Made by a program: the position numbers and the translations under genes
Assembly: GCA_018830135.1 (NCBI GenBank)
Contig: JAHJTB010000380.1
Coordinates: forward strand, 1 to 54,917
DNA: 54,917 bases
Direction: 5' to 3'
Source: Pseudomonadota bacterium
GTDB lineage: Bacteria > Desulfobacterota > Desulfarculia > Adiutricales > JAGVGV01
Shown: piece by piece, positions 1-8,337 of the stretch
Layout of the letters: each line of letters starts with the position of its first letter
Position numbering within the stretch: the first letter of the stretch is position 1
Notes under the pieces: model-generated
Databases searched by the model: none
The model's input: only the letters and a program-made list of their open reading frames with translations
What the model was told of the DNA's origin: nothing

Positions 1-1
1 A

Positions 2-1465
2 ATCAACGCGGAATGGGCCCTGAAGAAATCGGTCGATCGGGCCCGGGCCATGTTCTCGAGAATCCGGGACGACTATATTCGGAGCCGTATCAAGGATATC
101 GAGGACGTGACCGACCGGATTACCCGGAACCTGGTCGGCAGCAAGTCCGAGGACCTGGGGGCCATCAGGGAACGCGTCATCATCGTGTCCAGGGACCTGT
201 CTCCGGCCGACACGACCCAGATGCGGCTGGATCGGGTCATGGGCTTTATCACCGACATGGGCAGCCGGACCTCCCATACGGCCATCATGGCCCAGGCCCT
301 CGAGATACCGGCCGTGGTCGGCCTGGAAGACAGCACCTCCCGGATCAAGACCGGCGACCTGATCATTGTGGACGGAACCGCCGGACACGTCATCATCAAC
401 CCGGACGAAAAGACCCTGGAGTTCTATTACGGCCGGCAACGCAGTTACGAATCCTACCAGGCCGAAATCGTCCGTACGGCCCATCTGCCCGCCGAGACCC
501 TGGACCACCGGCGGATCGTGGTCAAGGGCAACATCGAATGGTTCGAAGAGGTGGCCGCGGTCATCGACCACGGAGGGGAAGGGATCGGTCTGTACCGGAC
601 GGAGTTTTTGTACCTGTCCAAAAGGCGGCTTCCCACCGAGGAGGAACTGTTCGAGGACTATCGGGACGTGACCCAGATTCTGTCACCGCGGCCGGTGACC
701 ATCCGGACCCTGGACCTTGGCGGCGACAAGTTCGCTTCAAGTCTGGACATGGGGGGGGACATCAACCCGGCCCTGGGGCTGCGGGCCATCCGTCTCTGCC
801 TCCGGGAACAGGACATCTTCCGGAACCAGCTCCGGGCAATCCTCCGGGCCTCGGCCTTCGGCCACATCAAGATCATGTTTCCCATGATATCCGGACTCCA
901 GGAGTTTCTGATGGCCCGGGACATCCTGGACCAGGTCCGGCGGGACCTGGACCGGGACGGCATCGAGTACGACCCGGAAATCCAGATCGGCACCATGATC
1001 GAGGTCCCTTCCGCAGTGGTTATCGCCGATATTCTAGCGGCCGAAGCCGATTTCTTCTCCCTGGGCACCAACGATCTCATCCAGTACTCCCTGGCCATCG
1101 ACCGGGTCAACGAGCACGTGGCCCACATGTACGAACCCCTGCACCCCGCGGTCCTGCGGATGATCCAGGCCGTGGCCCAGGCCGGTCATACGGCCGGGAT
1201 CAAGGTCAGCGTCTGCGGGGAGATGGCCGGCGATCCCATCTGCGTCCCCATTCTGCTGGGCATGGGCCTGGACGAACTGTCCATGACCAGCCTGGCCATT
1301 CCCCGGATCAAACGGTTGATCCGCATGGCCAATATGGCCGAGTGCCAGGAATACCTCAACACCGTCCTCCGCTGCCGGACCACCGTCGAAGTCCGGCAGT
1401 TCGTCGACGAAGTCATCCTCAAACGGTTCTCGGATCTGCTCGACCCCCTCGAGGCCATGAACTGA
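2..1465 (+). CDS. ptsI: PTS enzyme I (phosphoenolpyruvate-protein phosphotransferase), 5' end cut by window
   Basis: Cytoplasmic first enzyme of the phosphotransferase system: takes phosphate from PEP onto a histidine and passes it to HPr. About 487 residues are visible; roughly 95 N-terminal residues lie upstream of the window, judging from a family length near 575-590. The phospho-histidine motif GSRTSHTAIMA is seen (His codon at 275-277). The C-terminal PEP-binding TIM barrel shows YRTEFLYL, DLGGDK, NPALGLRAIR, IMFPMIS, GTMIEVPSA, FFSLGTNDLIQY and the catalytic-cysteine motif VCGEMAGDP (Cys codon 1213-1215). An N-terminal GAF domain (PtsP form) cannot be excluded because that end is missing. 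smpB follows after 22 bases on the same strand. In organisms of this type a small PTS usually has a regulatory role; that is inference. Confidence 0.95.
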   Translation: MNAEWALKKSVDRARAMFSRIRDDYIRSRIKDIEDVTDRITRNLVGSKSEDLGAIRERVIIVSRDLSPADTTQMRLDRVMGFITDMGSRTSHTAIMAQALEIPAVVGLEDSTSRIKTGDLIIVDGTAGHVIINPDEKTLEFYYGRQRSYESYQAEIVRTAHLPAETLDHRRIVVKGNIEWFEEVAAVIDHGGEGIGLYRTEFLYLSKRRLPTEEELFEDYRDVTQILSPRPVTIRTLDLGGDKFASSLDMGGDINPALGLRAIRLCLREQDIFRNQLRAILRASAFGHIKIMFPMISGLQEFLMARDILDQVRRDLDRDGIEYDPEIQIGTMIEVPSAVVIADILAAEADFFSLGTNDLIQYSLAIDRVNEHVAHMYEPLHPAVLRMIQAVAQAGHTAGIKVSVCGEMAGDPICVPILLGMGLDELSMTSLAIPRIKRLIRMANMAECQEYLNTVLRCRTTVEVRQFVDEVILKRFSDLLDPLEAMN

Positions 1466-1487
1466 AAAGAAAGGCTGGCGTTCCCCC

Positions 1488-1970
1488 GTGAGCAGCAAGC
1501 AGAGCGATCCAGGAATCAAGGTCGTTTGCCGGAACAAAAAGGCCCGCCACGACTACGACCTGGGCGAGCATTACGAAGCCGGACTCGTCCTGACCGGGAC
1601 GGAAGTCAAAAGCCTTCGACTGGGCAAGGCCAACCTGACCGACGCCTACGCCCGGATCACCGACGGGGAAATCTGGCTGATCAACGCCCGCATCGATCCT
1701 TATCCCTTTGCTCATTACGGAAATCACGAACCGGAACGGCCGAGAAAGCTTCTGCTCGGGAAATACGAGATCAAAAAACTCTACGGCCGGATGCAGGAGC
1801 GGGGACAGTCCCTCATCCCCCTGGCCATCTACTTCAAAGAGGGCTGGGCCAAGGTCGAACTGGCCCTGGCCACCGGCCGGAGGGCCTACGACAAGCGCCA
1901 GGCCCTCAAACAGAAGGTCGCCGATCGGGAAATGGCCCGGGCCATCCGTCGCCGTTTCAAGGACGAATGA
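1488..1970 (+). CDS. smpB: SsrA-binding protein SmpB
   Basis: Binds tmRNA (SsrA) and delivers it to stalled ribosomes for trans-translation. The 160 residues match the usual family length (150-160). Family motifs visible are NKKARHDYDL near the N terminus, GTEVKSLR, KANLTDAYARI, AHYGNHEPERPRKLLL, then KVELALATGRRAYDKR and a basic C-terminal tail rich in Arg/Lys that inserts in the decoding path. Translation appears to start at a GTG at 1488, 22 bases after the enzyme I stop, so the two genes are probably cotranscribed. The ssrA gene itself is not seen in the window. Confidence 0.96.
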   Translation: MSSKQSDPGIKVVCRNKKARHDYDLGEHYEAGLVLTGTEVKSLRLGKANLTDAYARITDGEIWLINARIDPYPFAHYGNHEPERPRKLLLGKYEIKKLYGRMQERGQSLIPLAIYFKEGWAKVELALATGRRAYDKRQALKQKVADREMARAIRRRFKDE

Positions 1971-1990
1971 TCGCCAGGCGGTCTTGAAGC

Positions 1991-2767
1991 CTACCGGCCT
2001 TTCCAGTCCGGAGGTCGTTTACCCAAAAAAGCGGAAATACCCTCGCCCGCATCGTGCGTGGTCAGGCTCATGGCCATGACCCGCTTGGCCAGGTCGTAGG
2101 CCTGAGTTTCGGCCAATCCTTCCGAGTCATAAAAGGCCTGTTTGCCGATGGCCAGAGTCAGCGGGCTGGCCTGGGCGATGTTCGAGGCCAGTTCCCGGGT
2201 CTCTTCGGCCAACCTGTCCAACGGTACGACCCGGTTGATCAGACCCCAGTCGGCCGCTTCGGCCGCCGAAACATTGCGCCCGGTTAACAGCATTTCCAGG
2301 GCCCGCTTGCGCCCCACGGCCCGAAACAACGGCACCATGGGCGTGGCGCAGAACAGGCCGATCCGGACCCCCGGCGTGGCGAACCGCGCGCCTTCCTCGG
2401 CCAGGGCCAGATCGCAGGCGGCCGTCAACTGGCAGCCGGCGGCCGTGGCGATGCCGTGAACCTGGGCGATGACCGGCTGGGGAATCTCGTGCACCCGGTT
2501 CATCATCACCGTGCAGCTCGAAAAAATCTCCTGGTAGTCGACCGTGTCCCGGTCGACCATTTCGGAAAGGTCGTGGCCGGTGCAGAAGTGTTTGCCCTCG
2601 GCCCGGATGACGACCACCCGGACCGACCGGTCGGTCCCCAGGCCTTCCAAGGCCTCGGCCATCTCACGAATCATGGCCCGGGACAAGGCGTTGAACTTGT
2701 CGGGTCGGTTCAGGACCAGGTAGGCCAGTCCTCCATCCCGTTCCAGGCGGATGTTCTCGAATTCCAT
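1991..2767 (-). CDS. Enoyl-CoA hydratase/isomerase family protein (ECHDC3-like)
   Basis: Crotonase-fold protein of 258 residues, full length for the family. It has the N-terminal LNRPDKFNALS segment, the acyl-CoA-binding stretch FCTGHDLSEM and the oxyanion-hole region with AAGCQLTAACDLALA. That AAGCQLTAACD signature is typical of the ECHDC3 subgroup rather than the classical hydratase (GGGCELA). The second catalytic glutamate of true hydratases, in a PEVxLG motif, is not present; the equivalent region reads VRIGLFCATP. Hydratase activity is therefore uncertain, and a thioesterase, decarboxylase or non-catalytic role is possible. It is convergent with smpB (20-base gap) and is followed upstream on the same strand by an O-methyltransferase, with which it may be cotranscribed (gap 26 bases). 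Confidence 0.85.
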   Translation of the reverse strand: MEFENIRLERDGGLAYLVLNRPDKFNALSRAMIREMAEALEGLGTDRSVRVVVIRAEGKHFCTGHDLSEMVDRDTVDYQEIFSSCTVMMNRVHEIPQPVIAQVHGIATAAGCQLTAACDLALAEEGARFATPGVRIGLFCATPMVPLFRAVGRKRALEMLLTGRNVSAAEAADWGLINRVVPLDRLAEETRELASNIAQASPLTLAIGKQAFYDSEGLAETQAYDLAKRVMAMSLTTHDAGEGISAFLGKRPPDWKGR

Positions 2768-2793
2768 ATGTTCAGCTCCCCGTTCTCGTTTTC

Positions 2794-3789
2794 CTAGGGC
2801 TTGAAGGCCTCGACCAGGCCGTCCATCCGGTTGCCCGACTGGATCAGCCTGACCCGGGAAAATCCGGCCGCCTCGAGGCCGGTCGTGATTTCATCCAGGG
2901 TGTACGTTCCGCCGCCGGCGGTATTGACCAGCATGTTAATGGCGAAAAGCGCTCCGGACGGAGGCGAGGTCCGGTCCGGACTCATGACGTGATCCCGAAT
3001 CAGGATGCGGCCGCCCGGATCGAGGGCCTGGAAAACCTTGCGGTACAAATCCAGGTTCTGCTCAAGACTGTTCTGGTGAATGACGGCCGACAGGAGGACC
3101 AGGTCGTGGCCTGTCGGCAGATCGTCCCGGTAGAAATCACCGGCCCGCAAGGTGACCCGGTCCCGGAACTCGCTTGTTTCCAGGCGCTCCCGGGCCATGT
3201 CGATCACCGGAGGCAGGTCGAAGATCGTCCCTTGCAGCCGGGGATTGAGGGCCAGGAAGGCCAGGGTGTACGTCCCGGTCGCGCCGCCCACGTCCAGCAG
3301 GGAACGGGCCGATCCGGCATCCGCCGATCGGGCGATCTCCGAGGCCATGGACGCGCCCACGGCGGCCATGGCTCCGATGAAGGCTTTCAGGTCATCGGGC
3401 GGGCGCGAGTCCGAGGCCGGGCGAACCGGTCCGCCGGTCTCGTTCACGATGGACGTCAGTTGAGACCAGGTCCACCACAGCGTGGCGCTGTGCAGGAGCA
3501 TGGGCCTGACTGAAGTCGGCGAATCCGATCTCAACAGCGGGGCCAGATCGGGCGGCGTTTGGAATTTTTCGCCCATCTTGAGCAAAAATCCCAGGGCAGC
3601 CATGGCGTCCAGAAGCATGCCCGTCGGACGGGATTGAAGGCCGGTCCGGTCCGCGAGGTCTTCCACGGAGAGAGGCTCCGGACCGAGCAAGGTGAAAAGG
3701 TCGAGTTCGGCCGCGGTCAAAAGAATACGGCTTTCCATAAAACCGCGGCCCAGGGCCATGATGGATTCGGACGAGTGGTTACGGTTCAT
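2794..3789 (-). CDS. SAM-dependent O-methyltransferase (hydroxyindole/acetylserotonin O-methyltransferase type)
   Basis: Predicted cytoplasmic small-molecule methyltransferase of 331 residues. The N-terminal half is the winged-helix dimerisation region of plant-type O-methyltransferases (ILLTAAELDLFTLLG, then a bypass through EDLADRTGL). The C-terminal half has the SAM-binding motif LLDVGGATGTYTL, followed by IFDLPPVIDMARE, AGDFYRDDLP and DLVLLSAVIHQ. The start was set at the ATG at 3787-3789 because an AGGAGG lies nine bases upstream; the reading frame is open further upstream but without support. The His at VIHQ occupies the region of the usual catalytic His. The substrate cannot be predicted. 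The reading direction and short gap suggest cotranscription with the crotonase at 1991-2767. Confidence 0.85.
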   Translation of the reverse strand: MNRNHSSESIMALGRGFMESRILLTAAELDLFTLLGPEPLSVEDLADRTGLQSRPTGMLLDAMAALGFLLKMGEKFQTPPDLAPLLRSDSPTSVRPMLLHSATLWWTWSQLTSIVNETGGPVRPASDSRPPDDLKAFIGAMAAVGASMASEIARSADAGSARSLLDVGGATGTYTLAFLALNPRLQGTIFDLPPVIDMARERLETSEFRDRVTLRAGDFYRDDLPTGHDLVLLSAVIHQNSLEQNLDLYRKVFQALDPGGRILIRDHVMSPDRTSPPSGALFAINMLVNTAGGGTYTLDEITTGLEAAGFSRVRLIQSGNRMDGLVEAFKP

Positions 3790-3984
3790 CGAATGGAACC
3801 TCCTGGAGTCTTGGCCATTATTTAACACTATCACCTGGCGGGGCACAAGCCGGGATGACGAAAAGCCCCCGGACCGTGCGACGGTCCATTCAAAGCGGAA
3901 AAAAAGGTGACGAGGCCGGCTTGCGGAAGGGGAGGGGCGCCGCCGCCGTCCCGGACCAAGGCGGCCCAGCGACACAGACCCGGG

Positions 3985-5139
3985 TCACGAACGCGACCTT
4001 CTCCAGGGCGCGACCGGCCACCATCGATCCAAAGCCGGCGGACTCGCCGGCTCGAACATCTGGCCGACCCTGGGAATGACGATACTCGTGTCAGTGCGGT
4101 CCGCCTCATCGATCAGTCGCTCCGCCGGTTCGGTCCACCCGTGGTACGAGAGGTTGAAAGTGCCCCAGTGGACAGGCATCATCAGCCGGCCTCGCACCAT
4201 TCGGTTCAGAATGATCCCCTCGCGGGGGTCGATGTGGATGTCCGGCCAGGTCCGGCCGTACGCGCCGATCTTGATCAACGTCAGGTCGAAGGGGCCATAA
4301 AGCTCGCCCACCTTTTCAAAAAGTCCCATCGCCCCGGTGTCTCCGCTGAAAAAGACGCGATGGCCCGGACCCGCGACGGTCCAGGACGCCCAGAGGGTCT
4401 TGTCCGCGGATACGGATCGTCCGGAAAAGTGGCGAGCCGGACATGCGGCGAACTTGATCCCGCCAGACTCTTTTTCCTCCCACCAGTCCAGCTCCGCGAT
4501 CTTCAAGGCCGGGACGTCCCAGGCCTCGAGGTGGGCGCCGACTCCCAGGGGCACGAAAAACCGTTGGGTCTTGGGGGCAAGTTCGACCACTGCCTCGTAA
4601 TCCAGGTGATCGTAGTGATCGTGGGAGATGACCACCGCGTTCAGGGGGGGCAGATCCTCGATGGAAATGGGGGCCGGGTGGAATCGCCTGGGCCCCAGGA
4701 ACGAAAACGGGGAGGCCCGATCGGCGAATACGGGATCGAACAGGATCACCTGGCCGTCGATTTCAACCAGCACGCTGGAATGACCCAGCCATGTGACCCG
4801 CAGCCCGGAGGCCGGTCTGGCGGAGAACGATCCTTTCGACAGCCTCATGATCGGGGGCGGCTGGTCCGGCACGGTCTGGCGCCCGCCCCGGTAGTCCTTG
4901 ATCGTTTCCCATATTTTGACCAGCCCCCAGCTATTGTCCGTGGGAACCGGGTTTTGCGCCCTGCCGTTCTTGAAATTCGGGGAGGCCCGCATTCGTTCGA
5001 GCCGTTCTCCCTTGGCCGACCCGCCGAGTTGATTTCCCGCGGCCAGGAAAAGTCCCGCCGCGCCAAGAAACAGTACGACCAGCACGATCGACGGAACAGT
5101 CCACACCCGTCTTTTACCCTTTTTCTTCGACTGGCTCAT
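3985..5139 (-). CDS. Membrane-anchored metallo-beta-lactamase-fold hydrolase (UlaG/NAPE-PLD-like)
   Basis: Predicted metal-dependent hydrolase of 384 residues. The N terminus is basic (MSQSKKKGKRR) and followed by a hydrophobic segment (about residues 13-34), so it is either a signal anchor or a cleaved signal, placing the domain outside the cytoplasm. After a linker comes the MBL domain: VTWLGHSSVLVEIDGQ, ILFDPVF, the metal site ISHDHYDHLD, then FSGDTGAM and MPVHWGTF. This order of motifs is that of the COG2220 group (NAPE-hydrolysing phospholipase D, UlaG lactonase). Substrate unknown; a membrane lipid phosphodiester is one possibility. A GGAGG lies 11 bases before the ATG. It is 195 bases upstream (in transcription order) of the methyltransferase. 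Confidence 0.88.
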   Translation of the reverse strand: MSQSKKKGKRRVWTVPSIVLVVLFLGAAGLFLAAGNQLGGSAKGERLERMRASPNFKNGRAQNPVPTDNSWGLVKIWETIKDYRGGRQTVPDQPPPIMRLSKGSFSARPASGLRVTWLGHSSVLVEIDGQVILFDPVFADRASPFSFLGPRRFHPAPISIEDLPPLNAVVISHDHYDHLDYEAVVELAPKTQRFFVPLGVGAHLEAWDVPALKIAELDWWEEKESGGIKFAACPARHFSGRSVSADKTLWASWTVAGPGHRVFFSGDTGAMGLFEKVGELYGPFDLTLIKIGAYGRTWPDIHIDPREGIILNRMVRGRLMMPVHWGTFNLSYHGWTEPAERLIDEADRTDTSIVIPRVGQMFEPASPPALDRWWPVAPWRRSRS

Positions 5140-5335
5140 GCCCGATCCAACCTCCGATTATTGTTCGGAGCAATATAACAAGTTTTCATCAAAATAAATC
5201 AAATGGGTCATAGTGAATGAGGTGTACAGGGTGGCCCGGAAATTATGGAATTGGTAAACGGCTTTTGCAATAGTAGAGGTGTAGGACGAAAAGGATCAGA
5301 CCGTTCTGATGGAGATAATAGGGCTGTTTCTTGAT

Positions 5336-5372
5336 ATGCGAGATTGCTTCGTCGCTTGGTGGCGCCTCGCAA
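5336..5372. repeat. Degenerate dispersed palindromic repeat (GCGAG...CTCGC type)
   Basis: The segment contains GCGAGATTGCTTCGTCGCTT and then CTCGC after a short spacer, so the GCGAG and CTCGC ends can pair. The core GAGATTGCTTCGTCGCT resembles a dispersed intergenic repeat widely seen in deltaproteobacterial and other genomes, whose usual form continues into TCGCTCCTCGCAATGACG. Here the right part is altered to GGTGGCGCCTCGCAAAG, so this looks like an old decayed copy. Identification is from memory of the repeat, not from a search. Confidence 0.45.
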
Positions 5373-5583
5373 AGGCGGGCAAGGGTGCGGGGTCCGGGGA
5401 AGTGTGAACGGAGCCGCAGGTGACGAATCCATTTCTGCCGTCCCAAGACATCAAGCAGAACCCAAGGGAGGTTGAGACGGGAGGGGAGTGTCAAGGCAGC
5501 AGGCCTCAATGCCTCCGCTCCCTCCGAGAGCAGGGCCTTTCTCATCTATGGGAGACGGCCCAAGGACCCACTTTGGTCGGGGA

Positions 5584-5620
5584 AAAAGGCGGCCCCCGGA
5601 ATACGGCCTTCCGGGGGCCC
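5584..5620 (-). terminator. Intrinsic terminator of the SDR gene
   Basis: Perfect 11-base arms GGCCCCCGGAA (5591-5601) and TTCCGGGGGCC (5609-5619) with a 7-base loop. Read on the minus strand, the hairpin is followed by GCC and a run of five T residues. It sits six bases past the stop of the minus-strand SDR gene. Confidence 0.85.
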
Positions 5621-5625
5621 GGGGA

Positions 5626-6384
5626 TCAGCTTTTGACGCCGGCCACGGCTCCGCTGACGTAAATGATCTGGCCCTGGATGTAGCTGCCTTCCTGGGAGCA
5701 GAGGAACAGGACCATGTTGGCGATGTCCTCGGGCTGGCAGATGCGCCCGAAGGGGAACTGGGGGTACAAGGGCTTCAGGTCTTCGACGTGCATGAGCTTG
5801 CGGCCCATTTCCGTTTCCACCAGGCCCGGTCCGATGCAGTTGACGTGGATGTTGTTGGCGGTTTCCTCCCAGGCCAGTATCCGGGTCAGGGCCTCGAGGC
5901 CGGCCTTGGCCACGCCGTAGGGGCCGCCGGTGGGCATGTAGTTCTGGGTGATGGCCGAACTGATGTTGACGATCCAGCCCTGTTTCTGCTCCCGCATGAC
6001 GGGCAGCGCTTCCCGGGCGCAGTGGTACGGGCCGTAGACATTGGTCTTCATGACCTTGTCCCATTCCTGGGGCGTGGTGTCGTGGATAAAGTTGCCCCAG
6101 CTGGCCAGGCCGGCGTTGTTGACCAGGATGTCGATCCGGCCGAAGCGCTCCTTGATTTGGGCAAAAGTCTCCGCGACCCGTTCCCGGTCCGAAACATCGC
6201 AATGATAGGCCTCGGCCTGCCGGCCCAGGGCCTGGAGTTCGGCCCGGGTCTCCGCGGCCGATTCATGCCGCCTGCGATAGAGGATTGCCACGTCCGCGCC
6301 GGCCCGGGCCAGGGTCAGGGCCACGCCCCGGCCCACGCCCCGGCCGCCGCCGGTTACCACCGCCACTCGTCCGCTTGCGTCCAT
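5626..6384 (-). CDS. Short-chain dehydrogenase/reductase (3-oxoacyl reductase-like)
   Basis: NAD(P)-dependent oxidoreductase of 252 residues, the classical SDR length. The cofactor motif TGGGRGVGRG is near residues 11-20, the NNAG motif is at ILVNNAGLAS, and the catalytic Ser and Tyr-x-x-x-Lys appear as NISSAI and YGVAK. The tail has PGLVETEM and the usual C-terminal QIIYVSGA. It resembles FabG-type 3-oxoacyl reductases, but in this acyl-CoA context a 3-hydroxyacyl-CoA or alcohol substrate is likely (inference). It ends at a strong terminator and lies 85 bases downstream of an acyl-CoA dehydrogenase on the same strand, so it is probably the last gene of a minus-strand operon with the two dehydrogenases. 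Confidence 0.9.
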   Translation of the reverse strand: MDASGRVAVVTGGGRGVGRGVALTLARAGADVAILYRRRHESAAETRAELQALGRQAEAYHCDVSDRERVAETFAQIKERFGRIDILVNNAGLASWGNFIHDTTPQEWDKVMKTNVYGPYHCAREALPVMREQKQGWIVNISSAITQNYMPTGGPYGVAKAGLEALTRILAWEETANNIHVNCIGPGLVETEMGRKLMHVEDLKPLYPQFPFGRICQPEDIANMVLFLCSQEGSYIQGQIIYVSGAVAGVKS

Positions 6385-6469
6385 GTCCGCTCCTTTCCCG
6401 TAATCCTTGATTATCGTGGCTTGGTGATGCCGGCCGGCCCTGGGCCGGCCGGTACGATCCGGACCATAA

Positions 6470-8254
6470 TCAGAAGGCCCCGTCCGGCAATTCCACGACC
6501 TCCCGGCCTTCCCGGAAGCATGTCTCGAGGCGGGCCCGGGTCAGAGGCAGGGTCGTGCCGGAAAAATAGGTGGCCTGCATGATCTTGCCGGTGTAGAAAT
6601 CGCCGCTCTTGCCCGATTCCAGGAGGCGGTGGGCCGTGACGGCCATGTCCAGCAGCCGCCAACTCAGGGTCACGTCGCCGAAGCAGAGAAGGGCCGGATA
6701 GGATGCGGCGCCCCAGTGCAACGGGTCGGAGTCCCGTTTGGCGGCCAGGGCCAGGGCCGTTTCGGACAGCCGGGCCGAGACCTCGGCCAGCCGGCGGACT
6801 TCCGGACCCAGGACCGGATGGTCGGCCTGCTTTTCGCAAAAGTCGCCCAGCTCCCGCATATAGGCCTTGAACGGCCCACCGTCGTTGATCTTCATCTTCC
6901 GGCCCATCAGGTCGATGGACTGGATGCCGTTGGTTCCTTCATACAAAGACATGATCTTGGCGTCGCGCAGGTACAGCTCGAGGGGATAGTCCTTGGTAAA
7001 ACCATACCCGCCCAGGACCTGGATGGCCGTCTCGCAGACCTGAAAACCCATGTCCGAACAATAGGCCTTCAGAATCGGGGTGAAGAAGTCCACCAGGGCC
7101 TCGTAATGATCCCTTTCTTCTCCGGCCGGGAGTTCCCGGGCCAGGTCGGACCAGAAGGCCGCCGAATAGATCATCGAGCGCAGACCCTCGGTCGCGGCCT
7201 TCATCCACAACAGCATCCGCCGGACATCCGGGTGGTCGATGATGGGCACGTACCCGTCCTTGCGGCCGGCCAGGTCCCCCCCCTGGACCCGCTCCCGGGC
7301 ATAGGCCAGGGCGTGCTGGTAGGCCGTGCCGGCCAGGGTCGTCCCGCTGACGCTGACGTTGATACGGGCCTGGTTCATCATCTGGAACATGTGGGCCAGG
7401 CCGCGGTTGGCCTGACCGCAGAGATAGGCGCGGCATTGGTCGTTGTCGCCGAAGTTGAGGACGCAGGTGGGCGAAGCGTGGAGCCCCAGCTTTTTCTCGA
7501 TCCCCGTACAGACCACGTCGTTCGGCTGGCCCAGCGAGCCGTCGTCGTTGACCCAGACCTTGGGCACGATGAACAGAGAAATGCCCTGGATGCCTTCGGG
7601 CGCCCCCTGGATGCGGGCCAGAAGCAGGTGGACGATGTTGTCGGTCAGGTCGTGTTCGCCCCAGGAGATGAAGCACTTGGTGCCCTTGATCTTGTAGATG
7701 TCCCCGTCCGGTACCGCCGTCGTCCGCAGGGCCGCCAGGTTCGAGCCGGCTCCCGGTTCGGTCAGGCACATGGTGCCGCTCCACCGGCCTCCGTACATCT
7801 TGGGCACGAAGAGGGCCTTGAGCCTTTCGTCGGCGAAACTTTCGATCAGGTGCGCCGCGCCATGGGTCAGACTGGGCATCATGTTGAAAGACTGGGCCGC
7901 CCCGTACATCAGGTCGTTGACCAGGATGCGCATCATCTGCGGGAAGCCCTGCCCGCCGTATTTCGGGCCGCGGGCCACGGCCGTGTACCCGTTTTCGCCA
8001 TACTGGCGAAAGGCGTCCTTGAACTCCGGCGTGGCCACGACCCGGCCGTTCTCGAAAATGCAGCCGTGCTTTTCGCCGGCCTCGTTGAGGGGATCGATCA
8101 CCCCGCGGGCGAACTTGAGCGCCTCGGTCACCAGCATGTCCAGGGTCTCGGGGTCCAGTTCACGGTACCGATCGAACTCGCACAGGCGGCCATAGTTCAA
8201 CTGGTCGCGAAGAATGAAAAACAGATCGTCTTCGTTGATTTTATAATGTCCCAT
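6470..8254 (-). CDS. Long acyl-CoA dehydrogenase with C-terminal extension (DmdC/FadE-like)
   Basis: FAD-dependent acyl-CoA dehydrogenase of about 594 residues, some 200 longer than the classical family. The size and the C-terminal helical extension match the DmdC-like (3-methylmercaptopropionyl-CoA dehydrogenase) branch. Seen: the FAD/substrate motif CLTEPGAGSN, the flavin segment GTKCFISWGEHD, VLGGYGFTKDYPLELYLRD, and the catalytic-base motif SLYEGTNGIQSIDLMGRK with its Glu intact. The ATG at 8252-8254 is preferred over the in-frame TTG at 8260 because AGAGG lies six bases before it. It is followed by the SDR (85 bases) and preceded by another acyl-CoA dehydrogenase (83 bases), all on the minus strand. 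Substrate chain length is not predictable. Confidence 0.92.
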   Translation of the reverse strand: MGHYKINEDDLFFILRDQLNYGRLCEFDRYRELDPETLDMLVTEALKFARGVIDPLNEAGEKHGCIFENGRVVATPEFKDAFRQYGENGYTAVARGPKYGGQGFPQMMRILVNDLMYGAAQSFNMMPSLTHGAAHLIESFADERLKALFVPKMYGGRWSGTMCLTEPGAGSNLAALRTTAVPDGDIYKIKGTKCFISWGEHDLTDNIVHLLLARIQGAPEGIQGISLFIVPKVWVNDDGSLGQPNDVVCTGIEKKLGLHASPTCVLNFGDNDQCRAYLCGQANRGLAHMFQMMNQARINVSVSGTTLAGTAYQHALAYARERVQGGDLAGRKDGYVPIIDHPDVRRMLLWMKAATEGLRSMIYSAAFWSDLARELPAGEERDHYEALVDFFTPILKAYCSDMGFQVCETAIQVLGGYGFTKDYPLELYLRDAKIMSLYEGTNGIQSIDLMGRKMKINDGGPFKAYMRELGDFCEKQADHPVLGPEVRRLAEVSARLSETALALAAKRDSDPLHWGAASYPALLCFGDVTLSWRLLDMAVTAHRLLESGKSGDFYTGKIMQATYFSGTTLPLTRARLETCFREGREVVELPDGAF

Positions 8255-8337
8255 GATCAACCTCTAATAATGGTTCGCCCGCCATCCGGCCCCGAAAAAT
8301 CCGATTTCCGGCGGGCGTCGATTTCGCGTATGTCCGG

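Larger units (their letters stand above)
5140..5625. other. Gene-free stretch with degenerate repeat and terminator
   Basis: 486 bases between two minus-strand genes with no convincing gene. The open frames here lack family resemblance and ribosome sites. The stretch holds a repeat-like palindrome (5336-5372) and the terminator of the downstream SDR gene (5584-5620). The first 80 bases, upstream of the hydrolase gene, are AT-richer and probably carry its promoter, though no clear -35/-10 pair stands out. Confidence 0.6.

Noticed and set aside
5243-5545. 100-codon minus-strand frame in the gene-free stretch
   Set aside because: It runs across the degenerate dispersed repeat; the translated repeat is a known annotation artefact.
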